Assembly: GCA_017434555.1 (NCBI GenBank)
Contig: JAFRFB010000007.1
Coordinates: 26,570-90,569 of the forward strand
Direction of reading: 5' to 3'
Length of the DNA: 64,000 nucleotides
DNA from: Methanobrevibacter sp.
GTDB taxonomy: Archaea; Methanobacteriota; Methanobacteria; Methanobacteriales; Methanobacteriaceae
Positions 37,730 to 44,912 of this stretch are shown piece by piece. Position numbers and translations under genes: made by a program. The notes under the pieces were generated by a model. It searched no databases and was not told the DNA's origin. It saw only the letters and a program-made list of their open reading frames with translations. Position 1 is the stretch's first letter. Every line of letters begins with the position of its first letter.

Positions 37730-38156
37730 ATTCTTTTATTTCTTTTTCAGTAATATCTGCACCAGATAATTCAAAGACATTTTCTTCAAGTTCTTCAATT
37801 TGGTGCCTTTTCAACTGTTTTAAATCATCTATTGTCCATGGATCATCATTGTTTTTAGGATTGTCAAGAGACTTTTCAATCCTAGTATAAGTTGCTTCTT
37901 GTTGAGCCATGTTCATTTTTTCAACATTTACTTTTCCTTTTTGTAAAGATTCACCATTAGTAAGGGATCTTCCCTGGACTTTAGACTTATTATTTGTTTC
38001 ATACACTCCTAAGGCTTTTGTTTCTATGTTGTCACATTCATCTAATTCTGCGCTTGAGAGTGGTCTCATCCATAGTTCCCCATCAAGACTTTTTATATGA
38101 ACTTTTTTTGGGTCGTTGATACCTTGTAAAATTTGTGATTTTTTTAATATTGCCAT
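37713..38156 (-). CDS. Tail assembly chaperone (G-type)
   Basis: The 147-residue acidic helical protein between the major tail protein and tape measure genes matches the position and character of phage tail assembly chaperones such as the XkdN-like group. A GGAGG ribosome site supports the start at 38156 (MAILKKS). The C-terminus (…ITEKEIKEFPEDE) is very acidic. It should bind the tape measure protein and keep it soluble during tail assembly. The reading continues into the adjacent frame by a probable +1 slip. Confidence 0.7.
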   Translation of the reverse strand: MAILKKSQILQGINDPKKVHIKSLDGELWMRPLSSAELDECDNIETKALGVYETNNKSKVQGRSLTNGESLQKGKVNVEKMNMAQQEATYTRIEKSLDNPKNNDDPWTIDDLKQLKRHQIEELEENVFELSGADITEKEIKEFPEDE

Positions 38157-38237
38157 TTTAAATGCCTCCATTCTTTATAATTTTGAAAAATAATAAAAGT
38201 TTTTAGCCTCATTCTAAAAAAAAATATTATAATAGGT

Positions 38238-38486
38238 TTATTGAGGCTCTAAAGTAATCTCTAAAGTTTCAGTGCTAGAAGTAATTGTTACTTCCTGACT
38301 GTAAGTTACGTAACCGGTTTTAGTTGCTGTTACAGTAACCGTGCCTACAGGAACATCATGCAAGGTACATCCACCTTGACTACCGGTAGTGCCTGTGATT
38401 TCTCCTATTCCAACTTCAACTTGACTTACAGGATTTGTTCCATCAGTTACGCTTATTGCTAAATCATCAATAGTTTCAGGATTCAC
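38238..38486 (-). CDS. Ig-like/PEGA-type beta domain, possibly an extension of the major tail protein
   Basis: An 82-residue domain with the pattern GTTGSQGGCTLHDVPVGTVTV and a KTGYVTYSQEVTI strand, typical of carboxypeptidase-regulatory-like or PEGA Ig folds. Its only early start is a GTG immediately after the major tail stop, with no room for a ribosome site. The frame is +1 to the tail gene and stays open back to just before that stop. So it may be translated as a C-terminal tail-tube decoration by +1 frameshift, or by re-initiation. Confidence 0.6.
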   Translation of the reverse strand: MNPETIDDLAISVTDGTNPVSQVEVGIGEITGTTGSQGGCTLHDVPVGTVTVTATKTGYVTYSQEVTITSSTETLEITLEPQ

Positions 38487-38487
38487 C

Positions 38488-39519
38488 TCAGATGCTGGGA
38501 GCTATCTTAGGTTGTTTATTGACTAATTTAACATACATGTCTGTTTTCTTAGTAGTTCCATCGGCTAATGTAACCTCTTCAGAACCTAATGTAGCCATGT
38601 TTAATGTTGCTTCCACATCATCAATACCACTACTGTCGAATTCAGCTAAGAGAGTACATTTAGGGAATAAAATAGTTAATCCTAGGCCAGGATATTCACA
38701 TAATTCAACATCAATTTGTAATGGGACCTGTAATATTTTACATTTTGCAGGTTCAAGAAGGTCTACATCACCGTATCTTGCATCTAATATTGCTCTTACA
38801 GTTTCTTGGGTAAGTGTAGTTACAATGCTGATACTGTTTTCTCTTTTTCCTGCTTTTGCTTGTCCTTGCGGATGTCTGTAACCAAAGCCTATTGTTTTGT
38901 CAACGTCATGATTGTTACTTCCTTCGAAGGTAAAACTTGTCTGCACGCCGGCAGGGTCATTACCATTGAGTTTTAACATGACATCGTAAAACATTATGAA
39001 TAAATCATCTTCTAGTTCTTCAGCTCTTTCATAATCGTTTTCACCGGCTAAAATTTGAGAGAATTCTGTTTTATAAATGAAGTCAGCTCCAAGAGTCATG
39101 TCTTCTGAAGATACTTCGAGTTTCATTGAATCAACGATTAAACCCATTAAGTAGAAAATTAAATCGTCGTTAACTGCTTTTCCTCTGAAACTTTTTAATA
39201 ATTTAGATTCACCACCCCAGAACTCATGGGTGTTTTTACCATTTTGGCCTGCTGTGAACTTATAATTATCCAAGAACCCATAAAAGTAAGCTCCTAATAT
39301 TTGGAGGTTTGCTGAAGTTTCTATACTACCTGTTGGTTTGATTACTCCAGCTCTTGCTTTTTGATTCATTCTTGAACCGAAACTTTTGGTTACCGGTTCG
39401 TCATTGAGTTTAAAATCCATGCTGTCTACATCATGGTCAAAAAGTAAGTGAAAATCATCTTTGTCTACTTCCTCACCATAGGCAGCTTCTGGTTCTAAAC
39501 CAAATACTCTACAACTCAT
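38488..39519 (-). CDS. Major tail (tube) protein
   Basis: The 343-residue protein lies between the tail terminator-like gene and the chaperone. It begins MSCRVFGLEPEAAYG and has an SMDFKLNDEPVTKSFGSR segment and a beta-rich body, as in tube proteins of siphoviruses. A single gene of this type and no sheath gene argue for a flexible non-contractile tail. Near the end, SGIDDVEATLNMATLG fits the inner-tube beta strands. Confidence 0.7.
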   Translation of the reverse strand: MSCRVFGLEPEAAYGEEVDKDDFHLLFDHDVDSMDFKLNDEPVTKSFGSRMNQKARAGVIKPTGSIETSANLQILGAYFYGFLDNYKFTAGQNGKNTHEFWGGESKLLKSFRGKAVNDDLIFYLMGLIVDSMKLEVSSEDMTLGADFIYKTEFSQILAGENDYERAEELEDDLFIMFYDVMLKLNGNDPAGVQTSFTFEGSNNHDVDKTIGFGYRHPQGQAKAGKRENSISIVTTLTQETVRAILDARYGDVDLLEPAKCKILQVPLQIDVELCEYPGLGLTILFPKCTLLAEFDSSGIDDVEATLNMATLGSEEVTLADGTTKKTDMYVKLVNKQPKIAPSI

Positions 39520-39521
39520 TT

Positions 39522-40061
39522 TTAATCACCATCATCATTATCATCATTATTATTTTCGTTATTTTTTCGTTTACAACAGTTTAACCAGTCAATATTATGT
39601 TTTACGCTTATAACAATGCTAGTAGCAGGTACTTTTTCACGTTTACCTCTAATCTCAATTTCTCCAACAGGATAGAAGGCTACAAAATAGATATTGTTTA
39701 TAACACGTACCCCATACTCTTTTTGTATATGTTGTAAGTTTTTCATGACTGCTAAACATGCACGGCTTGCAAGGTTTTGACCTTTTAACTCAGCAATTTC
39801 AGGGTCAGGATCATATTCAATACATACAAATTCAAAAGTAGTAATTAAATCAATATCACGTGATAATCTTGTTTTCGCATTATCATAGGGTATTGTTGGA
39901 TGTTGACGAATCCATATGGCTGGTTCATCAATACCTTCCTCATTATTGGCAACAGTTATTACTGAAAGCACATCATTTAACATTCCTTCTGGAGTGTTTT
40001 CTGATGTTATGCATTCTTTTATGATTTGGCTAACTGCTTCGAAGCCTGTGATTATGTTCAT
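39522..40061 (-). CDS. Tail terminator/tail completion protein (position-based)
   Basis: The 179-residue protein has alternating helices and strands: an N-terminal helix FEAVSQIIKECI, then ITTFEFVCIEYDP and TSIVISVKHNID strands, and an Asn/Asp-rich tail. Size and place directly before the major tail gene match tail terminator proteins (gpU-like). It starts at an ATGA overlap with the previous gene. No exact family can be named by eye. Confidence 0.55.
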   Translation of the reverse strand: MNIITGFEAVSQIIKECITSENTPEGMLNDVLSVITVANNEEGIDEPAIWIRQHPTIPYDNAKTRLSRDIDLITTFEFVCIEYDPDPEIAELKGQNLASRACLAVMKNLQHIQKEYGVRVINNIYFVAFYPVGEIEIRGKREKVPATSIVISVKHNIDWLNCCKRKNNENNNDDNDDGD

Positions 40062-40516
40062 TGTATCACTTCATTTACTGATTTTATAAATATCTCCTGT
40101 ATTTTTCCTTGAGTTTGTTTAATGCTTTTTTCAACGAAATGTTGGCCTTTTTGACCTTTACTATATTTTAGGAAGGCATATCCATCTTTGTTTACAGGAC
40201 CTTTCCATTTTTTACCTGGTTTGAAGGCTAATGCTTTCCCTTTTTTAGGTTTTATTACACTTCCACCTTTGTAGATTCCTGTCCCATCATTTGGAAAAAT
40301 AGCATATTTTGCTGGAGTTCGGATCTCTATCTGTTCAGGTGAGGTACTAGCAAAGAACCATTGTCTGAGTAATCCATGATCAACAGGACTATTCAAACCT
40401 AGGTTTCTTAACATGTCTTGACCTGTTAATTTTAATCCTCTTTGTTTGATTTGTGGTAGTTTATCACTAATACGCGGGTATTGTGAATCATCTACGTTTA
40501 TGATAACTTTTACCAT
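40058..40516 (-). CDS. HK97 gp10-like head-tail/tail completion protein
   Basis: A 152-residue basic protein. The N-terminal helix (residues about 10-45) and the central SPVDHGLLRQWFFAS and AKYAIFPNDGTGIY motifs match the HK97 gp10-like neck or tail completion family, in which xPVDTGxLR and YaxYvexGT are characteristic. The start at 40516 is the second of two adjacent ATG codons and has better spacing from AGGAG. It overlaps the previous gene by 29 bases. Confidence 0.7.
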   Translation of the reverse strand: MVKVIINVDDSQYPRISDKLPQIKQRGLKLTGQDMLRNLGLNSPVDHGLLRQWFFASTSPEQIEIRTPAKYAIFPNDGTGIYKGGSVIKPKKGKALAFKPGKKWKGPVNKDGYAFLKYSKGQKGQHFVEKSIKQTQGKIQEIFIKSVNEVIQ

Positions 40517-40916
40517 CATCCTCTCCTGTTATTGCAAAGAATTCTATTTTATCTGATTTACGGGATTTGTCTATTACATATGGTGCAAGGTCGTCTTTAA
40601 GGTCATTGCTGAATACACGCATGTTTACAATGTTTACTTGCCAATCATTGACCTGTGTTATTGGTGTACCCCTTCTGGCTGTGGCTAATGCAACCATATT
40701 GCCGGTTAATCTGATGCATACATTTTGCACTGCTTCTGGTATATTTTCACCATACTTTTTGAAGTCATTATTACAGTAGTCTTTAATTAAAGAAGTGGAT
40801 TGTTTAATCCAATTCTCGACAATATCCTCCAATTTGCTTTCATCATCTGTTGATAAATTTAAATGCTTTGGTTTCAAACCAGTAAAATCTATTACTTCAT
40901 CTACAGTACAAAACAT
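40488..40916 (-). CDS. Head-tail connector (gp6-like adaptor)
   Basis: The 142-residue protein begins MFCTVDEVIDFTGLKPKHLNLS and is helical, with IVENWIKQSTSLIKDYC, as in phage head-tail connector/adaptor proteins (gp6/gp15 fold). It would form the ring under the portal. Its position after the capsid genes agrees. Confidence 0.65.
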   Translation of the reverse strand: MFCTVDEVIDFTGLKPKHLNLSTDDESKLEDIVENWIKQSTSLIKDYCNNDFKKYGENIPEAVQNVCIRLTGNMVALATARRGTPITQVNDWQVNIVNMRVFSNDLKDDLAPYVIDKSRKSDKIEFFAITGEDDGKSYHKRR

Positions 40917-40932
40917 AAAATCACCATCTCTT

Positions 40933-41349
40933 TTAGTTTGCAGTAATAGTTACAAAAATCTCCGCTGAAGTAGTACCAGCATCAGTGAATAACTCATAAA
41001 CAGTTCCATCAGTCTTAGCAGAAGAAATAATATAATATTTATTACCAACGAAACCATCAACAGAGTTAGTTTTCACTTCAACCTCAGTATATCCATTAAA
41101 TTCTACACCAGTTGTTTCTACAGTTCCAGTACCCCATTCAGTAGTTTTTTCAGCATCACTATAAGAAGTGAAAGCATAAACTACAGGAATAAATTCAGGT
41201 TCTGGATCAGGAGTAGGTGTAGGGTCTGGAGTCTCTCCTTCAGCTTGAGCACGTAATCTCTCATAAGCTTTATGAGGATTACGTATAAAACCCTTGCGGA
41301 TTTTACGTTTCTCTGTAAGAGTTAAATCATTCCAAGATTCTAAAGCCAT
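40933..41349 (-). CDS. Capsid-adjacent protein with Pro-rich linker and beta domain
   Basis: The 138-residue protein has an N-terminal helical part (MALESWNDLTLTEKRKIRKGF), an acidic linker of DPTPTP repeats (residues about 42-55) and a C-terminal beta domain. It starts right after the major capsid gene; AGGTGG supports ATG 41349 over GTG 41358. A head decoration or linker protein is possible. No family is recognised. Confidence 0.55.
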   Translation of the reverse strand: MALESWNDLTLTEKRKIRKGFIRNPHKAYERLRAQAEGETPDPTPTPDPEPEFIPVVYAFTSYSDAEKTTEWGTGTVETTGVEFNGYTEVEVKTNSVDGFVGNKYYIISSAKTDGTVYELFTDAGTTSAEIFVTITAN

Positions 41350-41358
41350 AAATACCAC

Positions 41359-42426
41359 CTATGCTTTGGCTTCATCTTGGATTTCAGCTAACTCCTCTAA
41401 GGTTAATTTTCCAACAATTAAGCTGCTGAATACTTCAAGTCCAGCATCTCCTTTCATACGATACCAGAAGTTAGTTTGTTCATCACCAGCTTTACGTTCC
41501 ATTTCCATGCTGATGTCTTTGTAAACACCCCATCTCATTAAGTCTGGGAATCCTCCAAGACATGTTGCAGTGTTATCTAATGCTTTACAATCTTCAGCAT
41601 CCAATTCTGGAGCATATTTAACATTCCAACGTTTGTATTTTAAAGGAGCATCACCGACTTGCATACTGTCCCCAAGTGCAGTATTACGTGATTTTAAAAG
41701 ATTCCTATAAGCATCTTCAACTTCAAAAGGAACATAAATATTAAATCTATTCATAAGATTTGATTGTCTTACTCTTGCAGGTACCGCTGCAATTAATGCA
41801 TCAAATAAAGCTTCAATAGTATCTTCATGAACATTAAATGCTTTTTCTGCATTAGTAGAACCTAATTCACTTGATTTTAAAGTAGTAGTTGCTTGTTTAG
41901 CCCATCCATCGAAAGTATGGAACAAAGGTTCTTCATCGTAATCTAAATCAGTGTCCCCGAATACAGCAATAGCAGCTAAGTCTTCACCCATTGCTGCACC
42001 CATCATGGATTGTAGAGTAGATTCAAATTGTGTTCCTTCGATGTTGTCATCAAGATCATCATCAAGAATGGAAGTTTTTGCTTTTAATTTTTTTGCGTTT
42101 AATTCAGCAGAACCAAAACCGATTTTAGCTTCTTTTAAGTCGCTTTTGGTTGTTCTACTTTCTTTTAAACGTCCGTCTTGCAATACTCTTCCTTCGATTC
42201 TAGCACCTGAAGTTACTTCAGATTCTCTTGTCATTCTTTTGAATGCTGCATCGTTAAGAATAACGCTGTTGATTTGCATTTCACGTACAAAAGTGTTATA
42301 TTGTTTTCTATCCAATATACCAGCGTTTGCAAACATTGCATCATACATTGTCTCATCTTCTTTCATAGCACCATCTTTTCCGGCAGCAGCTACAACTTTA
42401 GTGAGCACATTATTCATATTCACCAT
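41359..42426 (-). CDS. Major capsid protein (HK97-fold candidate)
   Basis: A 355-residue protein. An N-terminal region of about 60 residues is followed by a segment with SEVTSGARIEGRVLQDGR (E-loop-like), a long spine helix near residues 125-165 (FESTLQSMMGAAMGEDLAAIAVFG) and YRNLLKSRNTALG. The C-terminal GDEQTNFWYRMKGDAGLEVFSSLIVGKL matches the beta-rich P domain end of HK97-type shells. It follows the protease/scaffold gene and precedes connector genes. Confidence 0.75.
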   Translation of the reverse strand: MVNMNNVLTKVVAAAGKDGAMKEDETMYDAMFANAGILDRKQYNTFVREMQINSVILNDAAFKRMTRESEVTSGARIEGRVLQDGRLKESRTTKSDLKEAKIGFGSAELNAKKLKAKTSILDDDLDDNIEGTQFESTLQSMMGAAMGEDLAAIAVFGDTDLDYDEEPLFHTFDGWAKQATTTLKSSELGSTNAEKAFNVHEDTIEALFDALIAAVPARVRQSNLMNRFNIYVPFEVEDAYRNLLKSRNTALGDSMQVGDAPLKYKRWNVKYAPELDAEDCKALDNTATCLGGFPDLMRWGVYKDISMEMERKAGDEQTNFWYRMKGDAGLEVFSSLIVGKLTLEELAEIQDEAKA

Positions 42427-42468
42427 TACTAATCACCTATCACTTTTTTTGATTAATTTGAATAAAAA

Positions 42469-43518
42469 TTAAATATTTTTACTTGTACCATCTGGGTTTC
42501 TTCCAAGGAACGCATAGGTGTCTAAATCTTCAGTATTATTGGATTTAGTTGCTCCATTATGTACTTTTCCTTGTTTAGAACCATCTTTTTTAGGTTTTTT
42601 AGATTTTTTCTTAAGTTCATCATCGTCGTCATCATCATCAGGGTTTGGTTTTGAGTCATTACCATCAGTATCTGCTGGTTTATTGTCACCAGAACCACCC
42701 TCATCATCATCGTCATCATCAGGTTCTTTAGATTTAATAGCACCAACTTCACTAAAAGCCTCTTTAATAGCATCACTTATAGTAGTGCCCATTTCTTCAG
42801 CTGCTGACTTCATAGCCGCAGCATTTTCCTCTTTAATTTCTTTAGCTAATGCATCCAAATCAGATTTAGTAGCATATCCTGGGTTATCCATACCAAGAGC
42901 TTCTCTGATTTTATCAAGTGTCTTTTTGTCATCACTCATAACATCACTTCCATTTAATTTACATTGTTTAGATCCACTTTGACAAGGTTTTTTTACAATG
43001 CTCACAGTGATTGCATTAGGATTTGGTATATCATGAATTAACTGACCACCACTAGCTTTAGTAGCCATGTATTTCTTGATTAATCGTCCAATATCTTCAC
43101 GATGCACTGATAGACTATAACCAGTTAATATACCATCTTCAATTTCTTGTTGTGTAGTTGGATCTGTTACATCTGAAGTTAACATCCAAGTACCCGCAGG
43201 ATAAGTTTCTGTACCACCATTAACGAGTTTGTAAGTAGTTTCTTCATCGAGGATGAAACTATTTACAGGGTCTCCAACCATTTGGTCTTTAATGCTTTTA
43301 GCACTCCCTAAATCCTTGAATACTTGATGATTTTTATCAATGATTTGATAATCTTGAAATGATTCTTTAAAGAATCGTATTTCTTCTGCTGTGAATGGTT
43401 TTTCTCCTCTGTGATAGTCGCAGTCTGGTTTGTCGGGTATCATTACGGGAGCAGTGAATAAGAATTGATCATCACTTTTCACAGCCATGTTTTTTATTTG
43501 AATAGTTAATACCCCCAT
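42469..43518 (-). CDS. XkdF-like prohead protease fused to an acidic scaffold domain
   Basis: A 349-residue protein. Residues about 1-190 resemble the XkdF-type phage serine protease domain: FTAPVMIPDKPDCDYHRGEKPFTAEEI, then ILTGYSLSVHREDIG with a candidate catalytic Ser and His. The rest is a helical scaffold region (residues about 195-255) followed by very acidic Asp/Gly stretches (about 260-305) and a Lys-rich end. This order of protease then scaffold directly before the capsid gene is normal. The start is uncertain: M1 at 43518 or M11 at 43488; neither has a clear ribosome site. Confidence 0.7.
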   Translation of the reverse strand: MGVLTIQIKNMAVKSDDQFLFTAPVMIPDKPDCDYHRGEKPFTAEEIRFFKESFQDYQIIDKNHQVFKDLGSAKSIKDQMVGDPVNSFILDEETTYKLVNGGTETYPAGTWMLTSDVTDPTTQQEIEDGILTGYSLSVHREDIGRLIKKYMATKASGGQLIHDIPNPNAITVSIVKKPCQSGSKQCKLNGSDVMSDDKKTLDKIREALGMDNPGYATKSDLDALAKEIKEENAAAMKSAAEEMGTTISDAIKEAFSEVGAIKSKEPDDDDDDEGGSGDNKPADTDGNDSKPNPDDDDDDDELKKKSKKPKKDGSKQGKVHNGATKSNNTEDLDTYAFLGRNPDGTSKNI

Positions 43519-43877
43519 TTTTGGGTTAAAATTAGTTTATTAAGAAGAAATTATAGAGTATTAAATTTTTTTTATGAGTATAGAAGTCGTACCATACCAA
43601 TTTTAAAATTTAACTATGTATACTCGTGTTTTTTAGAAAAAAAATGTTAATACTCTTTTTTCTTATATGTTCAAAATTTTGAAGAAAAAAATATCTTTCT
43701 TCATTATACACTCTCATAAAAATAAAACCTGCTTTTTTAAGGGTATTTTTTGAACATTATTACAGTTTTTTAAAAAAATATTAAACACGAAAAATGAAAA
43801 TGCGGTGTTTTAATTTTTATGGTTGAACAGTTAATAGGATAAAAAAATAAATATTAAACAGTATAAAAAAAGTTATA
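43519..43877. other. Leader region of the capsid genes, no ORF
   Basis: This 359-base AT-rich stretch holds the 29-bp element described separately (43699-43727) and several short inverted repeats, for example around 43660-43695. No coding frame is convincing. It probably contains a promoter for the head genes and a long leader. Confidence 0.5.
43699..43727 (-). promoter_or_regulatory. 29-bp viral promoter-like element, copy 1
   Basis: An exact 29-base match to 53288-53316. On the minus strand it holds TTTTATTTTTATG, GAGAGTGTATAATG and AAG, with TATA-like stretches, and lies upstream of the protease/capsid genes. Two identical copies in front of separate gene groups suggest a shared viral promoter. 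Confidence 0.6.
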
Positions 43878-43949
43878 TAGTCCTATCAGGAGTCGAACCT
43901 GAGTCAGCGGGACCAAAACCCACCATGATTGCCATTACACCATAGGACT
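43878..43949 (-). tRNA. tRNA-Gln (anticodon TTG)
   Basis: A 72-base cloverleaf on the minus strand. The acceptor stem is AGTCCTA/TAGGACT with discriminator A. The anticodon stem GTGGG/CCCGC carries loop TTTTGGT (anticodon TTG), and the T arm TCAGG-TTCGACT-CCTGA is complete. The D stem is short (3 bp). It lies inside the provirus between structural genes. A viral Gln(CAA) tRNA could support translation of Gln-rich virion proteins. Confidence 0.85.
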
Positions 43950-43969
43950 AAAAAAAATGAATAAAAAAT

Positions 43970-44063
43970 GGGAGGTACCCGGACTTGCACCAGCGGACTT
44001 ATCTAAGCTACTTATCTAGCATCATTTTCACTTAGTTGTTTTACTCGTTAAACTACACCCTCC
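43970..44063 (-). tRNA. Aberrant tRNA-like gene, possibly intron-containing
   Basis: A 94-base minus-strand element. The acceptor GGAGG/CCTCC is good, but a bulged G breaks the rest of the stem. The D arm GTTT/AAAC is perfect. The T arm GCTGG-TGCAAGT-CCGGG has a mismatch and a nonstandard loop. CTAAG/CTTAG could form the anticodon stem. If an 18-base intron is removed, a GTGAAAC loop with anticodon GAA (Phe) and 76 bases would result. Without an intron no good anticodon arm forms. It could be a degenerate tRNA. Confidence 0.45.
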
Positions 44064-44079
44064 AACAAAAAAAAAATAA

Positions 44080-44595
44080 TTAAACAAGATAAGCTAAATA
44101 AGCAGCCAACAAAGAAGCACCATACCTATCATAAACCTCATTCATCTTTTTAAAATCCGGAAACATCCTATTAGAATCATCCTTATGAATAACATCATCA
44201 CGATAAGTATATTTTGGCAGAGGTTTCACTTCAGAAGGTAATTTAACATCAAAAAGTAAATCTGTAAATGTGAACTCATCATTATTTTTCAGCTGTTGGT
44301 ATTTCTCCCAGGACTCCTTAGCAATAATACCCTCAAATTCAGGATGCCAATCCAACCATTCAATAACAATACTATCACGTGCCAAGATTGGATTTTTTGA
44401 AAGCTTACACTTTTCATTCAATACTTGATCCATCTCACGCATAGTTTCTAATAAATTTTTAGACCTTAAGAAATCATCACGTTCATTTTGCTTATCATAA
44501 ACAATAAAAGAAATTTCAGGGACATAATCTTCCAAATGAATTAACTCATCCATATGATCCACTATGAACTGTGAATCAAATTGCAATACCTTCAT
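44080..44595 (-). CDS. Unknown acidic protein downstream of the MuF gene
   Basis: A 171-residue protein. The start at 44595 is supported by GAGGTGA and an ATGA overlap with the upstream gene. It is rich in Asp, Glu, Trp and Tyr (IVIEWLDWHPEFEGI) with no Cys cluster or membrane segment. It is one of two small genes tightly coupled after the MuF-JAB-ART giant. It might be packaged with it, act as a chaperone or neutralise it in the producing cell, but the sequence gives no direct evidence. Confidence 0.6.
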   Translation of the reverse strand: MKVLQFDSQFIVDHMDELIHLEDYVPEISFIVYDKQNERDDFLRSKNLLETMREMDQVLNEKCKLSKNPILARDSIVIEWLDWHPEFEGIIAKESWEKYQQLKNNDEFTFTDLLFDVKLPSEVKPLPKYTYRDDVIHKDDSNRMFPDFKKMNEVYDRYGASLLAAYLAYLV

Positions 44596-44912
44596 TCTTT
44601 CACCTCTTTCCATATGAATAAATCCCAATGCCCTGTAGCTTCACAGTATTCTCTGACAATACGGTCTTCGGCTTCCTCCCAAGTTTCACCCGGACCAATC
44701 CAACGATCACCACGACCAAAAATAAACCAATTACCAGACTCATTAAGCTGTTTTTGTCTAATACGTTTGAAAATATCTTTCAAATAATCTCCATCATCAG
44801 GTAGTTGAGACCTACTCCATAACCATTCAGGGAATAATACTTTAGTATTATTTATAATATCCTCTGCATGATTTGTCAGATAGTTAATATTAATGAATTC
44901 AGCTCTTTTCAT
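44592..44912 (-). CDS. Unknown 106-residue protein downstream of the MuF gene
   Basis: A small mixed-charge protein with several aromatic residues, including FGRGDRWIGPGETWEEAEDR (residues about 64-83). That stretch is faintly like a Nudix or glycine-loop segment, but the full Nudix box is absent. It starts 4 bases inside the MuF gene end, so expression is linked to the giant protein. It could be an immunity or chaperone partner; this is inference. Confidence 0.6.
   Translation of the reverse strand: MKRAEFININYLTNHAEDIINNTKVLFPEWLWSRSQLPDDGDYLKDIFKRIRQKQLNESGNWFIFGRGDRWIGPGETWEEAEDRIVREYCEATGHWDLFIWKEVKE

Noticed and set aside
42518..42982. Ser-rich plus-strand frame opposite the protease/scaffold gene
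   Set aside because: It is the complement of Asp/Glu-rich GAT/GAA codons.
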